Shown here: positions 34,006-43,737 of the stretch, piece by piece
Layout of the letters: every line of letters starts with the position of its first letter
Position numbering within the stretch: position 1 is the stretch's first letter
DNA from: [Streptosporangium] indianense
GTDB taxonomy: Bacteria > Actinomycetota > Actinomycetes > Streptomycetales > Streptomycetaceae
DNA length: 64,000 nt
Reading direction: 5' to 3'
NCBI RefSeq assembly: GCF_021474405.1
Contig: NZ_JAKEIO010000001.1
Coordinates: 1-64,000 of the forward strand
Position numbers and translations under genes: made by a program
The notes under the pieces: model-generated
Database searches by the model: none
What the model saw: the letters and a program-made list of their open reading frames with translations, nothing else
What the model was told of the DNA's origin: nothing

Positions 34006-34767
34006 GTGGGGACCACGCAGCTGGAATCGGTGCAGGAACCGAAGTACTGGCATCTCAAGACGGTGCTCAGTGAAGCGCTCGACTCGGAGTTCTCGGTGGG
34101 CGAGATCCTGCCCAACGAGCGCGACCTCGCGGCCCGCTTCGGCGTCGCCCGCGCCACACTCCGCCAGGCCCTGGAACAACTCGAACTCGAAGGCAGGCTG
34201 CAGCGTCGCCGCGGGGTCGGCACGACCGTCGCACCGCCCCGCGTGGGCGTCTCCCTCGGCACCGGGCCGCACACCTGGCCGGGAGGCTCCGACGACGCCT
34301 GGCAGCCCGTCGACTGCGCGGCGGCCGTCCCGCCGGCGAGCGTCGCCGACGCGCTGGAGACCGGCCGTGACGAGTCCGTGCACATCGTGCGGCGCTCCCG
34401 CGTCTCGCACGGCCGGCCGGTGGCCGCGGAGCTGCTGTACATCCCGGAGCCCTCGGTGCCCGACCTCTCCGGCATCGACGCGCCGTCGGGGGCGGCACGG
34501 GCGCGCGCGGTGCTGCGGGAACTGCAGCGGCTGGAGCCGGAGCGGCAGGAGAACGCGGTGGAGCTGGGTTCCGCCGGGGCCGAGGAGGCGAAGGAGCTGG
34601 ACCGGCTGCCGGGGGCGCCGGTCCTCGTCGTCACGACCCGCTTCGTCTCCCTGGGGCGTACGGCTGCGCTGTCCGTGGCGACCTATCGTGCGGACACGTG
34701 CCGCCTCACCTTCGGTGACCCGGGGGGTGTGGAGATCCACGCCGGGATTCAGCGGCGGGCGTCCTGA
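34006..34767 (+). CDS. GntR-family (HutC/DasR-like) transcriptional regulator
   Basis: A 253-residue regulator. The winged helix (about residues 13-75) has PKYWHLKTVLSEAL, LPNERDLAARFGVARATLRQ and ALEQLELEGRLQRRRGVGT. A UTRA-type effector domain follows (HIVRRSRVSHGRPVAAELLY). DasR relatives bind phosphorylated amino sugars. The GTG at 34006 is chosen over an upstream GTG at 33940 because GGAGG lies 5 nt before it. Its neighbour is a convergent ROK-family gene, hinting at sugar metabolism. Confidence 0.88.
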   Translation: MGTTQLESVQEPKYWHLKTVLSEALDSEFSVGEILPNERDLAARFGVARATLRQALEQLELEGRLQRRRGVGTTVAPPRVGVSLGTGPHTWPGGSDDAWQPVDCAAAVPPASVADALETGRDESVHIVRRSRVSHGRPVAAELLYIPEPSVPDLSGIDAPSGAARARAVLRELQRLEPERQENAVELGSAGAEEAKELDRLPGAPVLVVTTRFVSLGRTAALSVATYRADTCRLTFGDPGGVEIHAGIQRRAS

Positions 34768-34810
34768 GCCCGGCGACGCAGGGGTGCGGAGTGCGGACGG
34801 CTGCCGGCGC

Positions 34811-34856
34811 GCTGTGGCTTGTCGCGCCGTTCCCCGCGCCCCTTCGGGGCGCTGTC
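34811..34856. repeat. Dispersed intergenic repeat with terminator hairpin
   Basis: GCTGTGGCTTGTCGCGCCGT, then TCCCCGCGCCCC TTC GGGGCGC. The last part is a perfect 7-bp stem. It lies tail-to-tail between the GntR and ROK genes and can terminate both. Same family as 38-80. Confidence 0.7.
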
Positions 34857-34857
34857 G

Positions 34858-36000
34858 TCAGGGGCGTTCCACAGTGAACAGCTGCTCTTCCACGTGGTCC
34901 AAGGCCAGACGCAGGGCCCCCGTCGCCACGGCTGCGTCTCCCAGGGCTGAGAGGGTCACCTCCGGGGGACGCAGGCAGTAACGGGCCAATTCCTCGCGGA
35001 GGGGGGCCAGGACACCGTCCAGGCCCGCCGCCCAGCCGCCGATCACGACCAACTCCGGGTCCAGGGCGAGGACGAGGGCGGCCACGTCGTGGACGAGGCG
35101 CTGGATGAAGCGGTCGACGGCCGCGCGGGCCCGCTGGTCGCCCTCGCGGGCCTGTGCGAAGACCTCGGCGACCGCCTGCTCGTCGAGGGGGTGCAAGGGC
35201 TCGTCCGTGGTGGACAGGAGCGTCTCGGGTGTGACTCCGCGGCCCAGCAGATGCAGCGCGCCGATCTCACCGGCCGCGCCGCCGTAGCCCCGGTGCAGCC
35301 GGCCCCCGATCAGTGAACCGGCGCCCGGGCTGAGCCCCGCCAGCACGAACACCACGTCGTCCGACTCGGTGGCCGCACCCTTCCAGTGCTCGGCGACGGC
35401 AGCCGCGTTGGCGTCGTTCTCCACCAGCACCGGACACTTGAACGACCGGCCCAGCCGCTCACCCAGCCGCAGCCCCGTCCAGCCCGGCAGCGCCGTACCC
35501 AGCCGCACCCGGCCGTCGGCCTCCACGATCCCCGGGGTCGCCACGCCCACGGCCCGCAGCGAACCGCGGGCCACCCCGGCCCGCCGCAACAGCTCGGCGA
35601 CGGCCCCGCGCAGCCGCTCCAGCCGCTCGTCGGCCCCCGCCGTCTCGGGCACCTCCTTGGCCTGCGCGCCGATCACCCGGCCGTCCAGGTCGGACAGCAG
35701 CGCCGCCACCCGGTGCGCCCCGATCTCCAGCCCGAGCAGATGCCCGGCCTCCGCCCGGAACCGGAAGCGCCGCGCCGGACGCCCCTGCCGCCGGGCGGCA
35801 CCCTCCTCGGCCGCCTTCTCGACGACGAGCCCGGCCTCGATGAGCCCTTCGACGACGCCCTCGACCGTGGGCCGGGACAGCCCCGTCACCCGTGTGATCT
35901 CGGTCAGCGTCGCGCAGTCCGTGGCACGCAGCGCATGCAGCACCACCGCGGAGTTGATCCTTCGCAGCAGCGAGGGATCCCCGCCGGTCAGCCGCCCCAC
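34858..36000 (-). CDS. ROK-family transcriptional regulator lacking the zinc motif
   Basis: A 380-residue protein: winged helix (TLTEITRVTGLSRPTVEGVV) then the two-lobed ROK kinase fold. LLGLEIGAHRVAALLSDLDG, VLVENDANAAAVAEHWKGA and GAGSLIGGRLHRGYGGAAGE are present. The CxCGxxGCxE zinc motif and its preceding histidine are absent (GEIGALHLLGRGVTPE), so classic sugar binding may be altered. The GTG at 36000 has GGGAGGA upstream. Confidence 0.85.
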   Translation of the reverse strand: MGRLTGGDPSLLRRINSAVVLHALRATDCATLTEITRVTGLSRPTVEGVVEGLIEAGLVVEKAAEEGAARRQGRPARRFRFRAEAGHLLGLEIGAHRVAALLSDLDGRVIGAQAKEVPETAGADERLERLRGAVAELLRRAGVARGSLRAVGVATPGIVEADGRVRLGTALPGWTGLRLGERLGRSFKCPVLVENDANAAAVAEHWKGAATESDDVVFVLAGLSPGAGSLIGGRLHRGYGGAAGEIGALHLLGRGVTPETLLSTTDEPLHPLDEQAVAEVFAQAREGDQRARAAVDRFIQRLVHDVAALVLALDPELVVIGGWAAGLDGVLAPLREELARYCLRPPEVTLSALGDAAVATGALRLALDHVEEQLFTVERP

Positions 36001-36086
36001 CGTCCGTCCTCCCAGGTCGTGCGCGTGATGGCCGGATCGTACTTCGGCAGGGCGCACCCCGGCGAGGGGCGGGCACCCCCGGCCGG

Positions 36087-36749
36087 TCAGCCCGGCGCCA
36101 CGAACCCCGACTCGTACGCCGCGATCACCGCCTGGGTGCGGTCCCGCGCCCCCAACTTGGCCAGTACCGCGCTGACGTGTGACTTCACGGTCTCCGTCCC
36201 CACGACCAGCCGGGCGGCGATCTCCGCGTTCGACAGGCCGCGCGCCATCAGCCGCAGCACCTCCGCCTCGCGCTCGGTCAGCCCGGCCCGCTCCAGCACG
36301 GCCCGTGCCGCCCGGTTCCCGCCGGTGTCGCCGTACTCGGCGGCGAGCTGTCGCACCGACGCCGGGAACAGCAGGGACTCGCCCTCGGCGATCAGCCGCA
36401 CCGCATGCACGATCTCGGCCGGCCGGGCCCGCTTCAGCAGGAAGCCGTCGGCGCCCGCCCGCAGCGCCTCGTACACGTACTCGTCGTTCTCGAAGGTCGT
36501 CACCACGAGGATCCGGGGCGGATCGTCGACCGTCCGCAGCAGCGCCCGGGTGGCCTCGATGCCGTCCAGCAGCGGCATCCGCACGTCCATGGCGACCACG
36601 TCCGGCCGCAGTCGCCGCACCAGAGGGATCACCGCCGCCCCGTCCGCAGCCTCGCCGACGACCTCGATGTCGGGCTGTGCCTCCAGCACGGCCCGCAGAC
36701 CCGCGCGCACGAGGGGTTCGTCGTCGACGAGGAGAACGGTGACCGGCAT
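36087..36749 (-). CDS. NarL/FixJ-type response regulator
   Basis: A 220-residue response regulator. The receiver domain has VLLVDDEP and the phosphorylation site [12 protein letters not shown] and the LLKRA lysine complete the site. The LuxR helix-turn-helix is [20 protein letters not shown] and [16 protein letters not shown]. It pairs with the kinase immediately upstream. TACGCT exactly 6 nt before the ATG suggests an extra internal leaderless promoter. Confidence 0.93.
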   Translation of the reverse strand: MPVTVLLVDDEPLVRAGLRAVLEAQPDIEVVGEAADGAAVIPLVRRLRPDVVAMDVRMPLLDGIEATRALLRTVDDPPRILVVTTFENDEYVYEALRAGADGFLLKRARPAEIVHAVRLIAEGESLLFPASVRQLAAEYGDTGGNRAARAVLERAGLTEREAEVLRLMARGLSNAEIAARLVVGTETVKSHVSAVLAKLGARDRTQAVIAAYESGFVAPG

Positions 36750-36763
36750 CGGGCCAGCGTAGA

Positions 36764-37933
36764 TCAACTCAGCGGCAATTCGGCATGGACCTGCCAGTCG
36801 CCCGCGTCGGGTCCGGTCCGGGCCCGGCCGCCGAGCAGGGCCGCGCGTTCCCGTATCCCGCGCAGGCCACTGCCGCGCCCGGCGCCGGACACACCGGCCG
36901 GCAGCGGATTGCGGACCGCGAGGACGACGGTGCCGTCGGCGACGTGGACGCGGACGCGCACCGGGACGGCGCCCGCGTGCCGCAGCACGTTGGTCAGCGA
37001 CTCCTGGAGGATGCGGTAACCCTCCCGGGACACCGGCCCGGGCACCGTCTCCACCGGCCCGGTCACCTCGGCGTCGACCTTCGCCCCGGAGGCGCGGGCG
37101 GACTCCAGCAGCCGGTCGGCGTCCGCCAGCGTCGGTCTGCCGCTCGCCGGCTTCTCCGACTCGCGCAGCACCCCGAGCACCCGCTCCAGATCCTCCAGGG
37201 CGGCCCGGCCGGTCTCCTCGATGGCCTCCAGCGCGCGGTCGGTGAAGGCGGGATCACCCGCCGCCCGGGCGGCCCCCGCCTGCACGACCGCGACCGTGAG
37301 CGCATGACCGATGGAGTCGTGCAACTCGCGCGCGATCCGCGTGCGTTCCAGCAGCTGCTCGGTGCGCTCCTCCAGCGCCGCCATCCGCTCGGCCCGCGAC
37401 GGCCCGAGGAGGCGCCCCGCCAGGGCGGTCGTCAGACGGCCCGACCAGACCACGACCACGGCGAGGAGGACCAGCGGCAGGGGGGACAGCGCCGCGTACC
37501 ACCAGTGGGTCCCCTCCACGGGCACGAATCCGCCGGCGGCGGGCCCACGGCCGAGGCCCGCCGTCAGCAGGTCGACCGCCAGGAGGGGCAGCTGGACGGA
37601 GACATGGGCCACCGCCCAGCCGAGGCACAGCCGCGTCTCCAGCCACACCACCGTCCGCCCACGATCGGCCCAGGTGAGCGACGGGGTGGTCACGATCTCC
37701 GGGCTCTCGGCACCCTGCCGGGGCCCGGTCAGCAGCAACCTGGCCTGGAACCCCTCCACGACCCGCGCGACGGGCACGAGGCCGGCGAGTCCGAGCACCA
37801 CGGCGGCCGTGACCTGGGTCCACCAGGCCTCCTCGACGAACAGCCACAGCGACGGCCACACGATGGCCACCACGATGTGCAGCCAGCGCTTGTACGTGAC
37901 CGCCCGCGTGAGCGGGCGCAGCATCCGGACCAT
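36764..37933 (-). CDS. Sensor histidine kinase (HisKA_3 type)
   Basis: A 389-residue membrane kinase. There are about four hydrophobic segments in residues 15-175, the dimerisation/phosphorylation box is [20 protein letters not shown], and the ATPase domain has [12 protein letters not shown] and [16 protein letters not shown]. It phosphorylates the adjacent NarL-type regulator. The pair is divergent from an ABC exporter, the usual drug or peptide-sensing arrangement. CACGAT lies 6 nt before the ATG at 37933. Confidence 0.93.
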   Translation of the reverse strand: MVRMLRPLTRAVTYKRWLHIVVAIVWPSLWLFVEEAWWTQVTAAVVLGLAGLVPVARVVEGFQARLLLTGPRQGAESPEIVTTPSLTWADRGRTVVWLETRLCLGWAVAHVSVQLPLLAVDLLTAGLGRGPAAGGFVPVEGTHWWYAALSPLPLVLLAVVVVWSGRLTTALAGRLLGPSRAERMAALEERTEQLLERTRIARELHDSIGHALTVAVVQAGAARAAGDPAFTDRALEAIEETGRAALEDLERVLGVLRESEKPASGRPTLADADRLLESARASGAKVDAEVTGPVETVPGPVSREGYRILQESLTNVLRHAGAVPVRVRVHVADGTVVLAVRNPLPAGVSGAGRGSGLRGIRERAALLGGRARTGPDAGDWQVHAELPLS

Positions 37934-38040
37934 CGCGCCATCGTGCCAGCCACCCCGACCGCGAGCCTCCCCCGCACGGGGGAGACGATCTCCACCGCCG
38001 GGGGAGGCCGGTACCCCCTGCGCAAGGCCACGCTGCTGCC

Positions 38041-38961
38041 ATGACCAGCATCGACGTCCAGGACCTCACCAAGGAGTTCGGCGACCGGCGAGCCGTGGAC
38101 GGGCTCACCTTCCGCGTTCTGCCCGGCCGCGTCACCGGCTTCCTCGGCCCCAACGGCGCCGGAAAGTCCACCACCATGCGACTGGTGCTCGGCCTCGACC
38201 GGCCGACCGCCGGTTCCGCCACGATCGGCGGCCGGGCCTACCCGGCGCTGCGTGAACCCCTGCGCCATGTGGGCGCCCTGCTCGACGCGCAGGCCGCGCA
38301 CGGCTCCCGCACCGCCCGCGACCACCTCCGCGTCCTCGCCGCGAGCAACCGCATCCCGGACCGGCGGGTCGACGAGGTCCTGGAAGAGACGGGCCTGGCA
38401 TCGGTGGCCCGGCGCCGCGTACGGACGTACTCCCTGGGCATGCGCCAGCGTCTCGGCATCGCCGCCGCCCTGCTGGGCGATCCCGAGGTGGTCATGCTGG
38501 ACGAACCGTCCAACGGCCTCGACCCCGAAGGCATCGTGTGGGTCCGCCGGTTGCTGCGCCGACTGGCGGGGGAGGGCCGCACGGTCCTGGTCTCCAGCCA
38601 TCTGATGAACGAGACCGCGTCCTTCGCCGACCACCTGGTCGTCCTCGGCCGGGGCCGGCTCCTCGCCGACACCCCGATGCGGGACTTCATCGACGCGCGC
38701 GTGCGGCCCCGGGTCCGCATCCGCACGTCCGAGCCGGGTGCCCTCACGTCGGCCCTGGCCCGGCACGGCCACGACGCCGAGGAACACCCGGACGGGCACT
38801 GGACCGTGCACGACGCCCGCGTGGACGACGTCGGCCGCATCGCCTCGGCCGCGGGTGTGCCCGTCCTGGAACTGGCCGCCGAGGAGGGCACCTTGGAGCA
38901 GGCCTACTTCGACCTCACCGGGGCCGAGACCGAGTTCACCGCACAGCCTCAGGAGGCCTGA
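38041..38961 (+). CDS. ABC transporter ATP-binding protein
   Basis: A 306-residue ATPase. Walker A is GPNGAGKST, the signature is YSLGMRQRLGIAA, Walker B is VVMLDEPSNGLDPEG, and the H-loop follows in VSSHLMNE. A C-terminal domain of about 80 residues is typical of drug- and lantibiotic-type exporters. It forms an exporter with the permease 2 nt downstream and is probably controlled by the divergent two-component system. Confidence 0.93.
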   Translation: MTSIDVQDLTKEFGDRRAVDGLTFRVLPGRVTGFLGPNGAGKSTTMRLVLGLDRPTAGSATIGGRAYPALREPLRHVGALLDAQAAHGSRTARDHLRVLAASNRIPDRRVDEVLEETGLASVARRRVRTYSLGMRQRLGIAAALLGDPEVVMLDEPSNGLDPEGIVWVRRLLRRLAGEGRTVLVSSHLMNETASFADHLVVLGRGRLLADTPMRDFIDARVRPRVRIRTSEPGALTSALARHGHDAEEHPDGHWTVHDARVDDVGRIASAAGVPVLELAAEEGTLEQAYFDLTGAETEFTAQPQEA

Positions 38962-38963
38962 CG

Positions 38964-39695
38964 ATGGAAGTCACACCCGTACTGCGCTCCGAGTGGCTGA
39001 AGGTCCGCACGCTGCGCTCGCTGCCGGGGGCGCTGCTGGCGCTGTTCGCGGCGACCACGGCGTTCTCAGCGCTCGCCGGAGCCTCCGCCTCCGATGTGTC
39101 CGACCCGGGGTTCGATCCGCTGTTCACGGCCCTGTCCGGCGTGATTCCCGGCCAGATCGCGGCCGTCACCTTCGGGGCCATGGCCGTGTCGTCGGAGTTC
39201 CACCGGGGCGGGTTGCGGCTCTCCCTGGCCGCGGTGCCGCGGCGTGGCCGGTGGTTCGCGGCGAAGGCGGCCGTCATCGCCGTGCCGGCGCTGCTGGCGG
39301 GGCTGGTGACGGCCTTCGCCGCCCTCCTCGTGGGGCGGGCGGCGCTCGGCGCGGCGGCCGACGGGCTGAGCGCCGGTGAGCAGGTGCGCGGGGTCGTGGG
39401 CTGCGGTGTCTACCTGATGCTGATGGCCCTGTTCGCCGCGGGGATCGCCGCCCTGCTCCGCAGCGGCGTGGCGACCCTCTCGCTGCTGGTGCCGTTCATC
39501 CTCGTCGTGTCGTTCGTGATCGGCGACGCGACGGGCACCGTCGCCGACTTCCTGCCCGACAAGGCAGGCCAGTTGGTCCTCCGGGAGACGTACGACGGCA
39601 CCCTCGGACCGTGGTCGGGGCTCGCGGTAACCGCGCTGTGGTCGGCCGCCGCACTCCTGGCGGGAGCCTGGAGGGTGCGCCGCGCGGACGCCTGA
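38964..39695 (+). CDS. ABC-2-type transporter permease
   Basis: A 243-residue membrane protein with about six hydrophobic segments. It starts VLRSEWLKVRTLRSLPGALL, typical of ABC-2 permeases, and contains SSEFHRGGLRLSLAAVPRRG. The ATG at 38964 has AGGAGG upstream; the frame extends further back without a better start. Partner of the ATPase just upstream. Confidence 0.88.
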   Translation: MEVTPVLRSEWLKVRTLRSLPGALLALFAATTAFSALAGASASDVSDPGFDPLFTALSGVIPGQIAAVTFGAMAVSSEFHRGGLRLSLAAVPRRGRWFAAKAAVIAVPALLAGLVTAFAALLVGRAALGAAADGLSAGEQVRGVVGCGVYLMLMALFAAGIAALLRSGVATLSLLVPFILVVSFVIGDATGTVADFLPDKAGQLVLRETYDGTLGPWSGLAVTALWSAAALLAGAWRVRRADA

Positions 39696-39706
39696 AGGAG
39701 GGCCGG

Positions 39707-39720
39707 CCGGCGCACGCCGG
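39707..39720. terminator. Short hairpin between convergent genes
   Basis: CCGGC GCAC GCCGG, a 5-bp GC stem between the ABC permease and the mug-like gene ends. Confidence 0.4.
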
Positions 39721-39742
39721 GGAGGGGCGCCGCCGTGGGCGA

Positions 39743-40288
39743 TCAGCCTTCGGCGGCTTCCCGCAGCCGGGCGAACTCCTCGGCCATCGTCTCGATCGTC
39801 CAGTGCGCGTTCAGCCCGCTCGGATTGGGCAGCACCCACACGCGGGTGTCACCGATCGTCCGCGCCTGTGGCCCCACCCGCGCCTTGCGGTCGTCGAAGG
39901 CGGCGCGGTACGCGGTCACGCCGACCACGGCCAGCCAGCGCGGCCGCAGCCGTTCCACCTTCGCCGTGAGCAGCCGCCCGCCCTCCCGATACTCCTCGGC
40001 GCTCAGCTCGTCGGCCCGGGCGGAGGCCCGCCCGACGACATTGGTGATGCCGAGCCCGTACGACAGCAGCTCCTGCTGCTCGGACGGTTTCAGCAGGCGC
40101 GGCGTGAACCCGGACCGGTGCAGCGCCGGCCAGAAGCGGTTGCCCGGCCGGGCGAAGTGATGGCCCGTGGCGGCCGTCATCAGGCCGGGGTTGATGCCGC
40201 AGAACAGGACGTGCAGACCCTCCGCGACCACGTCGGGCACGACGCGGTCGCGGGCGGCCTCCAGCTCCTCGGGCGTGAAACGCACCAT
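39743..40288 (-). CDS. Mismatch-specific G:T/U DNA glycosylase (Mug family)
   Basis: A 181-residue uracil-DNA-glycosylase-superfamily enzyme. The active-site motif is LFCGINPGLMTAATGHHFAR followed by PGNRFWPALH, and the second motif is LPNPSGLNAHW. It removes U or T mispaired with G in base-excision repair. It starts 13 nt after the purB stop on the same strand and is probably cotranscribed. Confidence 0.92.
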   Translation of the reverse strand: MVRFTPEELEAARDRVVPDVVAEGLHVLFCGINPGLMTAATGHHFARPGNRFWPALHRSGFTPRLLKPSEQQELLSYGLGITNVVGRASARADELSAEEYREGGRLLTAKVERLRPRWLAVVGVTAYRAAFDDRKARVGPQARTIGDTRVWVLPNPSGLNAHWTIETMAEEFARLREAAEG

Positions 40289-40301
40289 CAGGGAAGGCGC
40301 G

Positions 40302-41744
40302 TCAGAGGATCGCGCCGGGCGTGTAGCCCGCGGCCTCGGGGTGCTGCTTGACGATCTCCTCGACCCGGGCGACGACGGCGGCGACCTGGTCGCCCGCGGC
40401 GCCGGTGAAGGACAGCTTGTCGGCCATCAGCGCGTCGAGCTGGTCCCGGTCCAGCGGGATGCGGGTGTCGGCGGCCAGCTTGTCGAGCAGCTCGTTGCGC
40501 TCGGCGCCCTGTTCGCGCATGGCGAGCGCGGAGGCGACGGCGTTCTCCTTGATCGCCTCGTGCGCGAGCTCCCGGCCGACACCCGCCCGCACCGAGCCCA
40601 TGAGGACCTTGGTGGTGGCGAGGAACGGCAGGTAGCGGTCGAGCTCACGGGCGACGACCGCCGGGAACGCGCCGAACTCGTCGAGCACCGTCAGGAACGT
40701 CTCCAGCAGACCGTCCAGCGCGAAGAACGCGTCCGGCAGCGCGACCCGGCGCACCACCGAGCAGGAGACGTCGCCCTCGTTCCACTGGTCGCCCGCCAGC
40801 TCGCCGGTCATCGAGGCGTAGCCGCGCAGGATGACCATGAGGCCGTTGACGCGCTCGCAGGATCGGGTGTTCATCTTGTGCGGCATCGCCGAGGAGCCGA
40901 CCTGGCCGGGCTTGAAGCCCTCGGTGACCAGCTCGTGCCCGGCCATCAGCCGGATCGTCTTGGCCAGCGACGACGGGGCCGCCGCCAGCTGCACCAGCGC
41001 GGTGACGACCTCGTAGTCCAGGGAGCGCGGGTAGACCTGGCCGACCGAGGTGAACGCCTGCGAGAAGCCCAGGTGCGTGGCGATCCGCTGCTCCAGGTCC
41101 GCGAGCTTCGCCGCGTCCCCGCCCAGCAGGTCCAGCATGTCCTGCGCGGTGCCGACCGGGCCCTTGATGCCGCGCAGCGGGTAACGGCCCAGCAGCTCCT
41201 CGATCCGGCCGAACGCGACGAGCAGCTCGTCGGTGGCGGTGGCGAAGCGCTTGCCGAGGGTGGTGGCCTGGGCGGCGACGTTGTGCGAGCGGCCGGCCAT
41301 GACCAGCTCGCCGTACTCGCCGGACAGCTTGCCGAGCCGGGCCAGGACGGCGACCGTGCGGTGGCGCACCAGCTCCAGCGACAGACGGATCTGCAACTGC
41401 TCGACGTTCTCGGTGAGGTCGCGGGAGGTCATGCCCTTGTGCACGTGCTCGTGCCCGGCGAGAGCGTTGAACTCCTCGATCCGCGCCTTGACGTCGTGCC
41501 GCGTGACCTTCTCGCGCTCGGCGATGGAGGCCAGGTCGACGGTGTCGAGGACGCGCTCGTAGTCGGCGAGCGCCGCGTCCGGCACCTCGATGCCGAGGTC
41601 CTTCTGGGCCCGCAGCACGGCGAGCCAGAGCTGCCGCTCCAGCTTCACCTTCTGCTCGGGCGACCAGAGCGTGGCGAGCTCGGCGGAGGCGTAGCGTCCG
41701 GCGAGGACGTTCGGGATGCGGGGCTTGGCGGGAGCGGAAGTCAC
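40302..41744 (-). CDS. purB: Adenylosuccinate lyase
   Basis: A 480-residue enzyme of the fumarase/aspartase superfamily that makes AICAR and AMP by releasing fumarate. KVTRHDVKARIEEFNALAG, HKGMTSRDLTENVEQLQ, the signature GSSAMPHKMNTRSCERVNGL and NEGDVSCSVVRRVALPDAFF are conserved. The frame is open far upstream through the GDSL gene, but the GTG at 41744 matches the family start. No ribosome binding site is visible; TAGAAT lies 8 nt before the GTG, so the mRNA is probably leaderless. Confidence 0.95.
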   Translation of the reverse strand: MTSAPAKPRIPNVLAGRYASAELATLWSPEQKVKLERQLWLAVLRAQKDLGIEVPDAALADYERVLDTVDLASIAEREKVTRHDVKARIEEFNALAGHEHVHKGMTSRDLTENVEQLQIRLSLELVRHRTVAVLARLGKLSGEYGELVMAGRSHNVAAQATTLGKRFATATDELLVAFGRIEELLGRYPLRGIKGPVGTAQDMLDLLGGDAAKLADLEQRIATHLGFSQAFTSVGQVYPRSLDYEVVTALVQLAAAPSSLAKTIRLMAGHELVTEGFKPGQVGSSAMPHKMNTRSCERVNGLMVILRGYASMTGELAGDQWNEGDVSCSVVRRVALPDAFFALDGLLETFLTVLDEFGAFPAVVARELDRYLPFLATTKVLMGSVRAGVGRELAHEAIKENAVASALAMREQGAERNELLDKLAADTRIPLDRDQLDALMADKLSFTGAAGDQVAAVVARVEEIVKQHPEAAGYTPGAIL

Positions 41745-41836
41745 GTGGACGGATTCTACTGGCGATTCGTGCAGGCCAGCGCCGCGGGTGTCTTCGTCGG
41801 AACCTACGAGAGCACCGCGGGCGCGTCCACCTGCGG

Positions 41837-42616
41837 CTACGCCGGGTCCTCGTACGGCAGCAGGTCCGGCCGCTTCGGGGGCAGTCCGTCGCCCGAGGAG
41901 CGGCCCGTCAGGCGGCGGCCTATCCACGGCAGCAGGTGCTGCCGGGCGAACCGCGCGTCCGCCACCCGCCGCGTCATCCAGCCCGGCGGCAGCGTCGCCG
42001 GCATCGGCGTGCGCCACTCGGCGTCCTCCGGGTCGTGGCCCAGCGTCTGCCAGACCGCCTCGGCGACCCTGCGGTGGCCTTCGGCCGTCAGATGCAGCCG
42101 GTCCACGTCCCACATCCGGGGGTCGCTCAGGGAGGGCGCGCCGTACAGGTCGACGACGATCGCGCCGTGCCGGGCGGCCAGCTCGTCGACGCAGGCGAAC
42201 AGCTCCTCCATGCGCGGCCGGAAACGCTCCAGGACGGGGCCCTGACGGCCCGGGCTGCGCATCAGGACGAGCTGCCGGCAGGCGGGGGCCAGCTTCTCCA
42301 CGGCCTCCGTGAGCAGCGCGCGGACCCGGCCCATGTCGCACTTGGGCCGCAGCGTGTCGTTGAGCCCGCCGACCAGGGTGATCACGTCGGCGCCCATGGC
42401 CGCCGCGACGTCGACCTGTTCGTCGACGATCTGCTGGATCAGCTTGCCGCGCACCGCGAGGTTGGCGTACCGGAAGCCGGGCGTACGGGCCGCCATCCGT
42501 GCGGCGAGCAGGTCGGCCCAGCCCCGGTAGGTGCCGTCGGGCATCAGGTCCGACATGCCTTCGGTGAAGGAGTCGCCGAGGGCGACCAGGCTGCTGTACG
42601 TGGGATTCGTCTGCAT
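41837..42616 (-). CDS. SGNH/GDSL-family hydrolase
   Basis: A 259-residue cytoplasmic esterase or lipase-like protein. The blocks are LVALGDSFTEGMSD (Ser), the Gly of NLAVRGKL, the Asn block VGGLNDTLRP, and the Asp-His block VDRLHLTAEGH. No signal peptide is seen. TACCAT lies 10 nt before the ATG. Confidence 0.92.
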   Translation of the reverse strand: MQTNPTYSSLVALGDSFTEGMSDLMPDGTYRGWADLLAARMAARTPGFRYANLAVRGKLIQQIVDEQVDVAAAMGADVITLVGGLNDTLRPKCDMGRVRALLTEAVEKLAPACRQLVLMRSPGRQGPVLERFRPRMEELFACVDELAARHGAIVVDLYGAPSLSDPRMWDVDRLHLTAEGHRRVAEAVWQTLGHDPEDAEWRTPMPATLPPGWMTRRVADARFARQHLLPWIGRRLTGRSSGDGLPPKRPDLLPYEDPA

Positions 42617-42723
42617 GGCGACGGAAATGGTATCCCGTGCACATACCCATCAGTCGGTCGGTCCCGTCGGAGGGGTCCCGGACGCCTGACCGACCTGCTC
42701 CCGCTCCCTGCCGGACCTGTTCC

Positions 42724-43737
42724 TCAGGCCCGCTGGCCGAACAGCTCCCGCAGGACGTCCTCCATGGTCACGAGCCCGGCCAGCCGCCCGTCCGCCCCGA
42801 GGACGGCCGCGAGGTGGGTGCGGCTGCCCCGCATCGCCGTGAGGACGTCGTCGAGGGGTGTGTGTTCCCGCACACGGGCGATGGGGCGCATGTCCCGCAG
42901 CCGGAACGGCGTGGTGCGCCCGGCGGCGTCCAGGGCGTCCTTCACATGCAGGTAGCCGACGATCCGCCGCCCCTCGTCCACCACCGGGAAGCGCGAGAAC
43001 CCGGACTCCGCCGACAGCCGCTCCAGCTCCTCCGGGGTCACCCCCACACTCGCGTACACCACGCGCTCCAGCGGCAGCACCACGTCTCGCACCGGGCGGC
43101 GGCCCAGCTCCAACGCGTCACGCAGGCGTTCCTGGGCGCGCTCGTCGATCAGGCCGGCCTCGCTGGAGTCCTTCACGATCTGCGCTATCTCGGCGTCCGA
43201 GTAGGAGGCGGCGACCTCCTCCCGGGCCTCCACCCGCAGCAGCTTCAGCAGGGCGTTGGCGAACGCGTTCACCGTGAAGATCACCGGGCGCAGGGCGCGG
43301 GACAGCGCCACCAGGGGCGGTCCGAGCGCCAGCGCGCTGCGCACCGGCTCGGCGAGCGCGATGTTCTTCGGCACCATCTCGCCGAGCAGCATGTGCAGAT
43401 AGGTCGCCAGCGACAGCGCGATCACGAAGGACACCGCGTGTCCCGCGCCCTCGGACACGCCCACCGCGTGGAACACCGGCTCCAGCAGGTGCGCGATCGC
43501 GGGCTCGGCCACCACGCCCAGCACCAGCGTGCACAGCGTGATGCCGAGCTGGGCGGCCGCCATCAGCGCGGACACGTGCTCCAGGCCCCACAGCACGCTC
43601 TTGGCGCGCCGGTCGCCCTGGTCGGCGTAGGGCTCGATCTGGCTGCGGCGCACGGAGATCAGTGCGAACTCGGCACCCACGAAGAAGGCGTTGACGACCA
43701 GCGTCGCCAGTCCGATCAGCAGCTGGACGGCGGTCAC
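42724..43737 (-). CDS. CorC/HlyC-type CNNM family membrane protein, second copy
   Basis: A 337-residue protein: a DUF21 transmembrane domain (about 1-190) followed by a CBS pair (about 205-330). It lacks the C-terminal transporter-associated domain found in its upstream partner. CNNM/CorC proteins transport Mg or related cations. Its start overlaps the stop of the larger paralogue by 4 nt, so the two are translationally coupled and may form a heteromer. Confidence 0.9.
   Translation of the reverse strand: MTAVQLLIGLATLVVNAFFVGAEFALISVRRSQIEPYADQGDRRAKSVLWGLEHVSALMAAAQLGITLCTLVLGVVAEPAIAHLLEPVFHAVGVSEGAGHAVSFVIALSLATYLHMLLGEMVPKNIALAEPVRSALALGPPLVALSRALRPVIFTVNAFANALLKLLRVEAREEVAASYSDAEIAQIVKDSSEAGLIDERAQERLRDALELGRRPVRDVVLPLERVVYASVGVTPEELERLSAESGFSRFPVVDEGRRIVGYLHVKDALDAAGRTTPFRLRDMRPIARVREHTPLDDVLTAMRGSRTHLAAVLGADGRLAGLVTMEDVLRELFGQRA

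Noticed and set aside
41745..42650. Upstream in-frame extension of purB
   Set aside because: Overlaps the GDSL hydrolase gene on the same strand; family start matches 41744.
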